This document shows, in pieces, positions 30,420-39,399 of a stretch of 64,000 nt of DNA. The notes under the pieces were generated by a model. The model was given only the letters and a program-made list of their open reading frames with translations. It was not told the DNA's origin and ran no database searches. Origin of the DNA: Micromonospora pallida (lineage in GTDB: Bacteria; Actinomycetota; Actinomycetes; Mycobacteriales; Micromonosporaceae); assembly GCF_900090325.1 (NCBI RefSeq), contig NZ_FMHW01000002.1, positions 2,666,001 through 2,730,000 on the forward strand, given 5' to 3'. Position 1 is the first letter of the stretch. The number at the start of each line of letters is the position of its first letter. The position numbers and the translations under genes are program-made.

Positions 30420-30450
30420 AACCGGGGAGGGCGGCGCGCCCTCCCCGGTT
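30420..30450 (-). terminator. Terminator hairpin after aceB
   Basis: Perfect 13-base arms (AACCGGGGAGGGC and its complement) with a 5-base loop lie 24 bases beyond the malate synthase stop. Confidence 0.7.
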
Positions 30451-30473
30451 CCTCCCGCCGCCCGGGTTCCCGG

Positions 30474-32090
30474 TCAGCCAGCGGTCGGGCGACCCCCGGG
30501 CACCTTGGACGGGCCGAGGTGCCGGGCGTACGCCTCGGTGGTGAAGAACGCCGGCAGGTCCTCACCGAGCGCGGTGTCCTCGAAGATCCGCGCCGCCGCC
30601 TCGGCCCGGTCCCGACCGGCGTCGTCGCGCCCCTCGCAGAGCGCGGCCAGTTCCTCGGCGAGGATCGATCGGACCAGTTGCTCGGTCACGCAGCCGCCGT
30701 CGGCCAGCGGCGTGCCGTGGTGCAGCCACTGCCACACCTGACAGCGGGCGATCTCGGCGGTCGCCGCGTCCTCCATGAGGTTCCACAGGGCCACCGCGCC
30801 GGTGCCGCCGAGCCAGGCGTCGACGTAGCGCAGCGCCACCGCGACGTTGGACCGGACTCCGACGGCCGTGACCTGCCCCGGCGTCTTGTCGACGGCCAGC
30901 AGGTCAGCTGCGGTGACCTGCACGTCGTCGCGGAGCCGGTCCCGCTGGTCCGGACGGTCGCCGAGCACCGCGTCGAACACCTCACGGCAGATGCCGACCA
31001 GGCCCGGATGGGCCACCCAGGAGCCGTCGAACCCGTCGCCGGCCTCCCGCTGCTTGTCCGCCCGCACCCGCTCCAGGGCGGTCTCGTTGACCGCCGGGTC
31101 GCGGCTCGGGATGAACGCGGCCATCCCGCCGATGGCGTGGGCGCCACGCTTGTGGCAGGTCCGCACCAGCAGCTCGGTGTAGGCGCGCATGAACGGGACG
31201 GTCATGGTGACCTCCGACCGGTCCGGCAGGACGAAGTCCGGCCACTGCCCGAAGTTCTTGATGACGCTGAAGATGAAGTCCCACCGGCCGGCGTTGAGTC
31301 CCGCCGAGTGCTCACGCAGCTCGTACAGGATCTCCTCCATCTCGAACGCGGCGGTGATCGTCTCGATCAGCGTGGTGGCCCGGATGGTGCCCTGCGGCAG
31401 GCCCAGGTAATGCTGGGCGAAGACGAAGACGTCGTTCCACAGCCGGGCCTCCCGGTGGGACTCCAGCTTCGGCAGGTAGAAGTACGGCCCGGCCCCGGCG
31501 TCAAGCTGCCGCCGCGCGCAGTGGAAGAGGTAGAGCCCGAAGTCGACCAGGCTGGCCGAGATCGGCCGCCCGTCCACCGCGATGCCCTTCTCCACCAGGT
31601 GCCAGCCCCGGGGCCGGACCACGATCGTCGCCAACTCCGTGCCGAGGGCGTACCGCTTGCCGCGCGGGTCGGTGAAGTCGATCCGCCGGTCCAGGGCGTC
31701 CATCAGGTTGAGTTGACCGCCGATGGCGTTGTGCCAGGTCGGGGCGGTGGCGTCCTCGAAGTCGGCGAGCCACACCCGGGCCCCGGAGTTGAGCGCGTTG
31801 ACGGTCATCTTGCGGTCGGTCGGCCCGGTGATCTCGACCCGGCGGTCGACCAGTCCGGGGGCGGGCGGTGCCACCTGCCAGGTGGGGTCGGCGCGGATGT
31901 GCGCGGTCTCCGGGAGGAAGTCGGGAAGCTGGCCGGTGGCGAACCGGGCCCGGCGGGCCCGGCGGGTGTCCAGCAGCGCCACCCGGCGGGCGGAGAACTC
32001 GCTGTCCAGCGCGACCAGGAACTCCAGCGCCTCGGTGGTGAGGACCTCGTCGAAGCGGTCCGCCAGCGGACCGATGATCTCGTATCTCAC
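30474..32090 (-). CDS. aceB: Malate synthase A
   Basis: This 538-residue enzyme of the glyoxylate bypass condenses glyoxylate with acetyl-CoA to malate. Its length is normal for isoform A. Recognisable blocks include [44 protein letters not shown] and the catalytic-region [13 protein letters not shown]. The GTG start overlaps the stop of the isocitrate lyase gene by 4 bases, so the two are translationally coupled. It is probably induced with aceA on acetate or fatty acids through the divergent RamB-like regulator. Confidence 0.96.
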   Translation of the reverse strand: MRYEIIGPLADRFDEVLTTEALEFLVALDSEFSARRVALLDTRRARRARFATGQLPDFLPETAHIRADPTWQVAPPAPGLVDRRVEITGPTDRKMTVNALNSGARVWLADFEDATAPTWHNAIGGQLNLMDALDRRIDFTDPRGKRYALGTELATIVVRPRGWHLVEKGIAVDGRPISASLVDFGLYLFHCARRQLDAGAGPYFYLPKLESHREARLWNDVFVFAQHYLGLPQGTIRATTLIETITAAFEMEEILYELREHSAGLNAGRWDFIFSVIKNFGQWPDFVLPDRSEVTMTVPFMRAYTELLVRTCHKRGAHAIGGMAAFIPSRDPAVNETALERVRADKQREAGDGFDGSWVAHPGLVGICREVFDAVLGDRPDQRDRLRDDVQVTAADLLAVDKTPGQVTAVGVRSNVAVALRYVDAWLGGTGAVALWNLMEDAATAEIARCQVWQWLHHGTPLADGGCVTEQLVRSILAEELAALCEGRDDAGRDRAEAAARIFEDTALGEDLPAFFTTEAYARHLGPSKVPGGRPTAG

Positions 32091-33358
32091 GCGAACTGCT
32101 CCTCTTCGGTGGAGCCGCGCAGGGCGGTGGTCTCGGCGGCCGGGTTGAGCACGGTGCTGATCAGGTCGAAGTAGCCGGTGCCCACCTCGCGCTGGTGCTT
32201 GACGGCGGTGTAGCCGGTCGCCTCGGCGGCGAACTCCCGCTCCTGCAACGAGACGTACGCGGACATGCCGTCGCTGGCGTAACCGCGGGCCAGGTCGAAC
32301 ATCGAGTAGTTCAGGGCGTGGAAGCCGGCCAGGGTGATGAACTGGAACTTGTACCCCATGTGGCCGAGTTCCCGCTGGAACTTGGCGATGGTCGCGTCGT
32401 CGAGGTGCTTGCGCCAGTTGAACGACGGCGAGCAGTTGTAGGCCAGGAGCTGGTCCGGGTACTGGTCCTTGATCGCCTCGGCGAACCCGCGGGCGACCTC
32501 GAGGTCCGGGGTGCTCGTCTCCATCCAGATCAGGTCGGCGTGCGGGGCGTACGCCAGGCCGCGGGCGATGCACGGCTCGACGCCGTTGCGGACCCGGTAG
32601 AAGCCCTCGGCGGTCCGCTCGCCGGTGACGAACGGCTGGTCCCGCTCGTCCACGTCGGTGGTGAGCAGCGTGGCGGCCTGGGCGTCGGTCCGGGCGATGA
32701 CCACCGACGGCACGCCGGCGACGTCGGCGGCGAGCCGGGCCGCCTCCAGGGTGCGGATGTGCTGCCCGGTGGGGATGAGCACCTTGCCGCCGAGGTGGCC
32801 GCACTTCTTCTCGGCGGCGAGCTGGTCCTCCCAGTGCACGCCGGCCGCGCCGGCCGCGATCATCGCGGTCATCAGCTCGTACGCGTTGAGCGGGCCGCCG
32901 AACCCGGCCTCGGCGTCGGCGACGATCGGGGCCAGCCAGTCGGTCCCGTTGACGTCTCCCTCGGCGGTGGTGATCTGGGCGGCCCGGAGCAGGGCGTTGT
33001 TGATCCGGCGCACCACCGCCGGCACCGAGTTGGCCGGGTAGAGGCTCTGGTCGGGGTAGGTGTGCCCGGCGAGGTTGGCGTCCGCCGCCACCTGCCAGCC
33101 GGAGAGGTAGATCGCCTTCAGGCCGGCCCGGACCATCTGCACGGCCTGGTTGCCGGTGAGCGCGCCGAGCGCGTGGACGTAGTCCTCGCTGTGCAGCAGC
33201 CGCCAGAGGCGGTTCGCCCCGTGCCGGGCGAGGGTGTGCTCCTCCTGGATCGCGCCGCGCAGTCGGACCACGTCCTCCGCGCGGTAGCTGCGCCGCACTC
33301 CCTGCCAGCGCGGGTCGGTGTCCCATTCCTGGCGCAACTGCTCGACTGCGGTGTTCAT
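32087..33358 (-). CDS. aceA: Isocitrate lyase
   Basis: This 423-residue first enzyme of the glyoxylate bypass splits isocitrate to succinate and glyoxylate. The catalytic Cys is in the signature KKCGHLGG, and [20 protein letters not shown] and YNCSPSFNW are all present. Length is typical of bacterial ICL1. ATG 33358 has GGAGGG eight bases upstream. It is first in the aceA-aceB unit and divergent from a RamB-type regulator gene across a 240-base, unusually AT-rich region. Confidence 0.97.
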   Translation of the reverse strand: MNTAVEQLRQEWDTDPRWQGVRRSYRAEDVVRLRGAIQEEHTLARHGANRLWRLLHSEDYVHALGALTGNQAVQMVRAGLKAIYLSGWQVAADANLAGHTYPDQSLYPANSVPAVVRRINNALLRAAQITTAEGDVNGTDWLAPIVADAEAGFGGPLNAYELMTAMIAAGAAGVHWEDQLAAEKKCGHLGGKVLIPTGQHIRTLEAARLAADVAGVPSVVIARTDAQAATLLTTDVDERDQPFVTGERTAEGFYRVRNGVEPCIARGLAYAPHADLIWMETSTPDLEVARGFAEAIKDQYPDQLLAYNCSPSFNWRKHLDDATIAKFQRELGHMGYKFQFITLAGFHALNYSMFDLARGYASDGMSAYVSLQEREFAAEATGYTAVKHQREVGTGYFDLISTVLNPAAETTALRGSTEEEQFA

Positions 33359-33481
33359 GTTCTCGTCCCTCCGTGTCGGTGCTGCCGGACACCGTGTGCC
33401 GCGAGTCGACGCTGGCGCGCTGCGGGCCGAACGGATCGGCGCTGGTGAACCGGTGTACGCCCACGGTCACACAGCTCCGGG

Positions 33482-33598
33482 CGGATCGGCGAGAGACGAA
33501 ATCAGCCAATTATTGAAAAGTCTCCACGCCATCTTGTTAAGTTGCGAATCTTCTGCTTTACAGTGGTGTTAATGTGATCGAATCGCGGCCGATCCAGT
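33482..33598. promoter_or_regulatory. AT-rich divergent promoter region of aceA and its regulator
   Basis: This stretch is markedly AT-rich against the background. It contains AAGTTGCGAA and TTGAAAAGTC-like words similar to the TTTGCAAA-type motif described for RamB in corynebacteria. It is the likely site of autoregulation and control of the glyoxylate genes. Exact promoters were not resolved. Confidence 0.4.
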
Positions 33599-34999
33599 AT
33601 GGAGGTGGGGGCGATCGACAAGACCTTCGCCGGCGCCCGGCTGCGCCGGATGCGCGAGGACCGCGCGCTCAGCCAGACCGAACTGGCCCGCCTGCTGAAC
33701 ATCTCGCCGAGCTACCTCAACCAGATCGAACACGACACCCGGCCGCTGACCGTCCCGGTGCTCATGCGGATCACCGAGGTGTTCGGCGTCGACCCGACCG
33801 TCTTCGCGCCGCACGACACGCCACGGCTGGTCGCCGGGCTACGCGAGGCGCTCAGCAGTCGGGCCGGCATCGCCGACCTCACCGAACTGGCCGGCCGGCT
33901 GCCCGAGGTGGCCGAGGCCGTGATCGAGCTGCACCGCCGCTACCAGCAGGTGGACGAGCAGCTCGCCGAACTCGTCGGCGACCGGGGACGGGTCGGCCGC
34001 AGCCCACACGACCAGGTGACCGAGTTCTTCTACCGCCGGCAGAACTACGTACCGGACCTGGACGAGGCGGCCGAGCGACTGGCCGGGCAGATCGGGCTGC
34101 GGCGCGGCGAGGTCCGCGCGGTGCTGCGGGACCGGCTGGCGCAGCGGCACGGGATACGGGTCTCCCGGGACGACGCCGGTTCCCTCGGCGGTGAGCTGCA
34201 CCGTTTCCGCCCCCAGACCCAGACCCTGCACCTGTCCACGTCGCTGCGCTCCGGGCAGGAGGCCATGCGGATGGCCGCGCAGATCGCGCTGCTGGAGTTC
34301 GCCGACGTGATCGACGAGATCGTCGAGGAGGAGGGGTTCGACGACACCCAGACCCAGATCCTCACCCGGGTCGGTCTGGCGAACTACTTCGCCGCGGCGC
34401 TGATCCTGCCGTACGAGCAGTTCCTCACCGCCGCCGAGCGTCGCCGGTACGACATCGAACTGCTCACCGAGCACTTCGCGATGGGCTGGGAGACGGTCTG
34501 CCACCGGCTCAGCACCCTCCAGCGTCCCCGGGCACGCGGCGTGCCGTTCTCCTTCGTCCGGGTCGACCGGGCCGGCAACATGTCGAAACGCCAGTCCGCC
34601 ACCGGCTTCCCGTTCTCCCGCACCGGCGGCACCTGCCCACTGTGGAACGTCTACGAGGCGTTCAGCGCGCCGGGCCGGGTGGTGACCCAGGTCGCCGCCA
34701 TGCCGGACGGCCAGCGTTACCTGTGGATCGCCCGCACGATCACCCGCCATCACGGTGGCTACGGGCAACCGGGCAAGGTCTACGCGATCGGGCTGGGCTG
34801 CGAGACCCGGCACGCCGGGCGGCTGGTCTACTCCGCCGGGATGGACCTGCACGCGGCCGAGGCCGCCACGCCGATCGGCCCCGGCTGCAAGACCTGCGAA
34901 CGGATGAGCTGCCCGCAGCGGGCCGCCCCACCGATCAGCCGGCAGCTCGACCTGGACGAGAACCGCAGCACCTTCATCCCGTACCCGCTGCGGGATTGA
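33599..34999 (+). CDS. RamB-like short-chain acyl-responsive regulator
   Basis: This 466-residue regulator has an N-terminal XRE helix-turn-helix (about residues 10-66, LSQTELARLLNISPSYLNQIE). The IrrE-like/DUF2083 architecture of RamB family proteins follows, with a Cys-rich C terminus (GLGCETRH, GCKTCERMSCPQ). RamB in Corynebacterium and its mycobacterial homologue regulate isocitrate lyase and acetate genes. Its divergent placement from aceA supports the same role here. ATG 33599 is the first in-frame start; GGAGGTG lies just inside it rather than upstream, so the message may be leaderless or start differently. Confidence 0.9.
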   Translation: MEVGAIDKTFAGARLRRMREDRALSQTELARLLNISPSYLNQIEHDTRPLTVPVLMRITEVFGVDPTVFAPHDTPRLVAGLREALSSRAGIADLTELAGRLPEVAEAVIELHRRYQQVDEQLAELVGDRGRVGRSPHDQVTEFFYRRQNYVPDLDEAAERLAGQIGLRRGEVRAVLRDRLAQRHGIRVSRDDAGSLGGELHRFRPQTQTLHLSTSLRSGQEAMRMAAQIALLEFADVIDEIVEEEGFDDTQTQILTRVGLANYFAAALILPYEQFLTAAERRRYDIELLTEHFAMGWETVCHRLSTLQRPRARGVPFSFVRVDRAGNMSKRQSATGFPFSRTGGTCPLWNVYEAFSAPGRVVTQVAAMPDGQRYLWIARTITRHHGGYGQPGKVYAIGLGCETRHAGRLVYSAGMDLHAAEAATPIGPGCKTCERMSCPQRAAPPISRQLDLDENRSTFIPYPLRD

Positions 35000-35089
35000 C
35001 CGGTACGAGAGGCGGGACCGGGACGGCCGCCCCCCCGGTCGCCGAGCCGGGCGGTGACTATCCCGGAGGCGACCGGGTACGCGCCGGCC

Positions 35090-35311
35090 ATGGGCAGCCA
35101 CAAGGACAACAAGCACGACAGCGGCGGCGAGTCGGTTCGCGGACGGCGCCACCCGGGTAGCGGGGCGCCGGGCCGCCAGGGCTCCGGGATCGAGAACTCC
35201 CCGCACCAGCGACACGACCGGACGGCGACCGGAACCTCGGGAAGCGAACGGGACCACGGCCGTTCCAAGGTCACCCGGGAGCGGCGAATCCACCGGCAGG
35301 GCAACGCCTGA
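35090..35311 (+). CDS. Small hydrophilic disordered protein
   Basis: This 73-residue protein begins M-G-S-H-K-D-N-K. It is rich in Gly, Ser, Arg, His and Asp, with no hydrophobic core, and is presumably disordered. Codon use fits a real gene but support is thin. ATG 35090 is the suggested start; a GTG at 35054 would add 12 residues. No family is recognised. Confidence 0.4.
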   Translation: MGSHKDNKHDSGGESVRGRRHPGSGAPGRQGSGIENSPHQRHDRTATGTSGSERDHGRSKVTRERRIHRQGNA

Positions 35312-35354
35312 CCGCCACCGCTACGCCGCCGACCCGGTCTTAGCCGGTCGCAGG

Positions 35355-36905
35355 TTAGGAACGCCGACCGGAGGGGATGGCCTTCCAGGCGATCAGTGCG
35401 GACACCACCAGCAGGACCGCGGCGATAACCGAGGTGATCTGCATCCCGTGGGCGAAGGCGTCGCGGGCGGCTGCCAGAACCTGGACGCCTTGCCCGCCGG
35501 TGCCGCTGAGGGCCTGGGTGCCAGCGGCCAGCGAGTCGGTGACCGCTTCGCGGGTGGGGCCGGTCAGGCCGGACAGGTCGGGCAGACCAGCGCGGTACAC
35601 CGCGATGTGCAGGGTTCCCAGCAGGGCGATGCCCAGCGCGACGCCCAACTCGTAGGACATCTCGGAGATCGCCGAGGCGGCTCCGGCCCGTTCGCGGGGA
35701 ACCGCGCTCAGGATCGCGTCGGTGGAGGCGGTGAAGGCCATCCCGATCCCCAGTCCGACCAGGATCAGGCCCGAGGCCAGGGCGGCGTAGCCGGGGGCAT
35801 CCTCGGCCATCGCGAGTACGCCCAGCCCTGCGGCGGCCACCAGCAGCGCTGCGGCCAGGGCACGTCCGACACCGAGCCGGCCGATCACCCGGACGGCGAC
35901 GACGACCACGGCGATGGACGCCAGCGTGGCGGGCATCTCCCGCAGCCCGGCCTGCAGCGGCGAGTGACCGCGGACCAACTGTAGGTACTGGGAGAAGAAG
36001 AACAGCAGCCCGCTGAAGGCGAAGATCGTGATCAGCGAGACGAGGATGGTGCCGGTGAACGCCGGCCGGGCGAAGAGGGTGACGTCCACCAGGGGCGTCC
36101 GCAGGGTGCGCTGGCGGCGTACGAACACCAGCGCGGCGCCCACGCTGAGCGCGGCGGCCAGCAGGCCGGCCTGGTCGACGCCGTTCTGGGCGGTGTGTTT
36201 GACCGCCCACACCAGCGGCACGATCGCGGCCACCGACAGCGCGGCACTGACCAGGTCGAAGCGGGCGGCAGTGGGGTTACGCGACTCGGGCACCAGCAGC
36301 GCGACGCTGATCAGCACCAGCGCCATGATCGGCAGGTTGATGACGAAGACCGATCCCCACCAGTAGTACTCCAGCAGGACACCCCCGACCAGCGGACCCA
36401 GCGCCGCGCCGCCGGAGGCGCCGGCCGACCACACCGCGATGGCGCGGGTGCGCTGGACCGGGTCGGTGAACAGGTTGCGCACGATCGACAGCGTCGAGGG
36501 CATCAACGTCGCCCCGGCCACGCCCAGCAGGACCCGGGCGGCGATCAGCCAACCGGCGGTCGGCGCGAAGGCCGCCAACAGCGAGGCGGAACCGAACCCG
36601 GCCACACCGATCAGCAGCAGCCGTCTACGGCCGATGCGGTCGGCCACTGTTCCCATGCTGATCAGCAGGCCCGCCAGGGCGAAGGAGTAGGCGTCACCGA
36701 TCCACAGCACCTCGGTGGAGGTGGCTCCGAGGTCGGCGGTCAGGGCCGGCATCGCCAACGCCAGCACGGTGCCGTCCACAGCCAACAGGATCACCGCCAG
36801 GGTGAGCGCCCCCAGCGCGGCCCACTGCTGGGCTCCGGCACGGGCCGGCTGGTGGGACGTGTCGGGCGTGGCGCCGGTCGGCGGGGATGGCATCGCGGAC
36901 GTCAT
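35355..36905 (-). CDS. DHA2-family MFS drug efflux pump
   Basis: This 516-residue exporter has 14 predicted membrane spans, a size and pattern typical of the DHA2 (EmrB/QacA) proton-antiport family. Motif A-like DRIGRRRLL and the motif LAVDGTVLALAMPAL are present. It should expel hydrophobic or cationic drugs. Start ATG 36905 has GGAGG immediately upstream; an internal ATG four codons later fits the ribosome site less tightly but is possible. It is divergent from a TetR regulator, with two palindromic operators between them, a classic regulator-pump arrangement. Confidence 0.92.
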   Translation of the reverse strand: MTSAMPSPPTGATPDTSHQPARAGAQQWAALGALTLAVILLAVDGTVLALAMPALTADLGATSTEVLWIGDAYSFALAGLLISMGTVADRIGRRRLLLIGVAGFGSASLLAAFAPTAGWLIAARVLLGVAGATLMPSTLSIVRNLFTDPVQRTRAIAVWSAGASGGAALGPLVGGVLLEYYWWGSVFVINLPIMALVLISVALLVPESRNPTAARFDLVSAALSVAAIVPLVWAVKHTAQNGVDQAGLLAAALSVGAALVFVRRQRTLRTPLVDVTLFARPAFTGTILVSLITIFAFSGLLFFFSQYLQLVRGHSPLQAGLREMPATLASIAVVVVAVRVIGRLGVGRALAAALLVAAAGLGVLAMAEDAPGYAALASGLILVGLGIGMAFTASTDAILSAVPRERAGAASAISEMSYELGVALGIALLGTLHIAVYRAGLPDLSGLTGPTREAVTDSLAAGTQALSGTGGQGVQVLAAARDAFAHGMQITSVIAAVLLVVSALIAWKAIPSGRRS

Positions 36906-36917
36906 ACCTCCACGCTA

Positions 36918-36951
36918 CCGACCATATGGTCGGCTGAGCAAACCATATGGT
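36918..36951. promoter_or_regulatory. Two TetR operators between pump and regulator
   Basis: A perfect 16-base palindrome CCGACCATATGGTCGG (36918-36933) is followed by a second core ACCATATGGT (36942-36951). The centres are 21 bases apart, two helical turns, so dimers would bind on the same face. The first site is 13 bases from the pump start, so binding should repress the pump. Confidence 0.85.
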
Positions 36952-37014
36952 CGACTCTTAAGATCGACGCAGCGGTGGAAGGGTTCCACTGCTTCGGACA
37001 GGCCGGAGGCTGCC

Positions 37015-37587
37015 GTGGAAGGTCGAGAACGCGACACGGTGAGAACTCGCAGGGTGGTGCTGGACGCCGCCGCGAAGGTGGTCGGCACACACGGCTCGGG
37101 TGCCAGCGTGGACGCGATCGCCCGGCAGGCCGGGGTCTCGAAGGGTGGCCTGCTGCACCACTTCCGTTCCCGGGAGCAGTTGCTACTCGCCCTGGCCGAG
37201 GACCTCGCCGAGCAGTTCACCGCCGCCGTGTACGCGGCAGTCGACCCCCGCGACCACGCTCCCGGACGCCTCGTGCGCGGCTACGTCAACGCCACCTTCG
37301 ACGACCTCCTCGACGGATCAACCGTCCCCGAGCAGGCCGTGCTGGCCGCCACCCTGTCCACCGTCCCCGGCGTCGCCGAGGTGCTGCAACGCGACAAGCA
37401 ACGGTGGAAGGAAGCGTTCGACGCCGACGGGCTACACCCTCAACGAGCCCTGCTCATCGTCCGCGCCGCGGACGGCGCAGCCATCGCCGGCCTCTACGAA
37501 GGAGGCAGCGATCCCGAGGAACTACAACATGCCCGAGAGTTACTTCTGGCACTCAGCCGCGACGACGGCCCCCTCGTAAACCTCTGA
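37015..37587 (+). CDS. TetR-family repressor of the divergent pump
   Basis: This 190-residue protein has an N-terminal TetR helix-turn-helix (about residues 12-58, VDAIARQAGVSKGGLLHHF) and a ligand-binding C-terminal half of the TetR_C type. The GTG start at 37015 has GGAGG five bases upstream. Placement with the two ACCATATGGT operators indicates that it represses the MFS pump and itself. Its 3' end overlaps a convergent damaged gene by 48 bases. Confidence 0.92.
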   Translation: MEGRERDTVRTRRVVLDAAAKVVGTHGSGASVDAIARQAGVSKGGLLHHFRSREQLLLALAEDLAEQFTAAVYAAVDPRDHAPGRLVRGYVNATFDDLLDGSTVPEQAVLAATLSTVPGVAEVLQRDKQRWKEAFDADGLHPQRALLIVRAADGAAIAGLYEGGSDPEELQHARELLLALSRDDGPLVNL

Positions 37588-38301
37588 CCCTGTCCCGCGC
37601 GGCGCGGGGACGGCCGGTCCGGAGATCCCGGCCAGCAGCACGTCCACGGCCGCCGTCACGATCGCGTGCCCCTCGGGGGTGACCAGCCACGGGGCTGCCG
37701 CGTCCGCGCCGAGGAAGATGCCGATCCGGGACGCGGGCGCGGTTGTCCCGTCGGCCAGGTCGATACCGGCCGGGTAGTGGAAGAGGACCGCCCGGTCCTC
37801 GTCCGCCACCCGGGCCACCACCCTGGCCTGCGGCCCGACGTCGGCGACGGTGAGCTTTCCCGGTCCCCGGTAGACCGGCACGTGGCCGTCGAACCCGGCC
37901 GCGAGCGGGTCGTCCGGGGCCACGATCCGCACCCGGTCGTGCAGGAGCAGGACGGCGCTCGCCCGGGCGAGTCCGAGCGGGACCAGCCCGTGGTCGGCGA
38001 ACCGCATGTCGAGCCCCGGGCTGATCGCGTAGACGAAGCGGATGCCCAGCACGCGGGCGCGTTCGACCAGTTCGGCGAGGTGTGCGAGGTCCTCCGCCGG
38101 GTACGCCTCCCGCCAGCGCGACCGGTGGTACGGGTCGTTCTTCGGCGCGTAGACGTACGTGTCGAGGCCGACGAGGGCCGAGAACTCGAGGTGGGCCAGG
38201 CGCTCCGCGTGCGTCCAGGGTGGACCGTAGAACCCTTCGACGGTGCCCCGCAGCGACAGCGCCGGATCGCGGGGCTGCGGGGCGGCAGGCGTGGGGGAAC
38301 G
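37540..38301 (-). pseudogene. GH84 N terminus joined to an unrelated C terminus
   Basis: The 5' part encodes the first about 100 residues of a GH84-type beta-N-acetylglucosaminidase domain: GTVEGFYGPPWTHAERL, TYVYAPKNDPYHRSRWREAY and VYAISPGLDMRF. The frame is closed upstream by TAA at 38302-38304 with no ATG or GTG before the domain. After about 38000 the sequence continues in frame as a different beta-rich C terminus (ASRIGIFLG, TPEGHAIVTAAVDVLL), like the end of carbohydrate-related enzymes of another family. The catalytic Asp pair region of GH84 is absent. It looks like a large in-frame deletion that fused two neighbouring genes. It should be inactive. Confidence 0.7.
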
Positions 38302-38469
38302 TTATCAGGAGCTGATCTTGGCGGGTGCCCGCCCGAATTGCGCCCCGCCCGCCCCCGGGCGCAGACTTGCCCGGGTGACGTGGCCGCCGGTCGCGGCGTC
38401 GGCACGCTTCCGGAGCGAAGGCGCTGGTGGGTGGGCAGTGGCAGGACCGACGGGCGGACGGGTGATCGG

Positions 38470-39210
38470 GTGAGCAGTGGGCTGGCGACGCCCGCCGGAG
38501 TCGACCCGGCGGGGCGGCCGACCATCCGGGAGGTCGCCGACGCGGCTGGGGTGTCCCGGTCGACGGTGTCCCGGGCGCTGAGCGGTCGCGGCTACGTGGC
38601 GCCGCCGGTACGGGACCGGGTACGGCAGGTGGCCCGCAAGCTCGGCTATGTGCCCGACGCGACGGCGCGCCACCTCCGCCAGCAGGCCAGTCGGTCGATC
38701 GGGGTGCTGGTCTCGGACCTGAACAACCCCTTCTACGCCGGGCTCGCCGCCGGTATCAGCCAGCAGGCACGCAACCGTCAGTACACGATGAGGGCGGCCT
38801 TCGCCGCCGCCGGAATCCCGGCCGACGACTCGCTGGTGGTGCGGGTCGGGTGGGACGTCGAGGCGGCCCGCAAGGAGGCCCACGTCCTGCTCGGTCGGGC
38901 CGAGCCGCCGACGGCGATCTTCGCGGCCAACAACGTCCTGGCGGAGGCGGTCTGGCGGGCCGCCGCGGAGCGGGGCCTGTCGATCCCGGACCAGCTCAGC
39001 CTGGTGGCGTTCGACGACGTGCCGTGGATGAGGCTGGTCCGGCCCGGCGCGACCGCCGTGGCGCAGGACCCGGCGGCCCTCGGCGAGGCGGCCGTCACCC
39101 AACTGTTCGACCGCATCCGCTCCCCGCTCGCGCCGGCCCGGACGGTGCTGCTCTCGGCAACGGTGACCTCGCGGGGGTCCACCGCGCCACCACCCGGTCA
39201 CCCGCACTGA
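38470..39210 (+). CDS. LacI-family regulator with shortened effector domain
   Basis: This 246-residue protein has a complete LacI DNA-binding head (about residues 18-65, TIREVADAAGVSRSTVSRAL) and the C-terminal part of the sugar-binding domain (AIFAANNVLAEA, SLVAFDDVPWMRLVRP). LacI proteins are normally about 340 residues. Here about 95 residues of the first lobe are missing between QQARNRQYT and MRAAFAAAGI (near base 38790), in frame. DNA binding may survive but inducer sensing should not. It precedes the alpha-mannosidase on the same strand and is the likely regulator of the sugar-use island. GTG 38470 is taken as the start; no strong ribosome site is visible. Confidence 0.8.
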   Translation: MSSGLATPAGVDPAGRPTIREVADAAGVSRSTVSRALSGRGYVAPPVRDRVRQVARKLGYVPDATARHLRQQASRSIGVLVSDLNNPFYAGLAAGISQQARNRQYTMRAAFAAAGIPADDSLVVRVGWDVEAARKEAHVLLGRAEPPTAIFAANNVLAEAVWRAAAERGLSIPDQLSLVAFDDVPWMRLVRPGATAVAQDPAALGEAAVTQLFDRIRSPLAPARTVLLSATVTSRGSTAPPPGHPH

Positions 39211-39300
39211 GCCGGGCGCCCCGCCCGAACAAGGCATCGCGGGCCCCGGCGGCCGGTCCGGCAAGACATCGAAGGCATCGGATCAATCTCGCCCAGACCG

Positions 39301-39333
39301 TTGACTCTCCGCGCCGCATGCAATAGACATGCG
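39301..39333 (+). promoter_or_regulatory. Promoter and operator of the alpha-mannosidase gene
   Basis: TTGACT (39301-39306) and TAGACA (39324-39329), 17 bases apart, form a good sigma-70-type promoter. An inverted repeat CGCATG-CAATAGA-CATGCG (39315-39333) covers the -10 box, as expected for a LacI-type operator. The shortened LacI gene ends about 90 bases upstream. Confidence 0.6.
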
Positions 39334-39399
39334 CCCATTGGTCGGAGTGCGGCCACGATTCCACATCGCGGTCTCCCAACACCCCTCGCGGAGTTCCGG

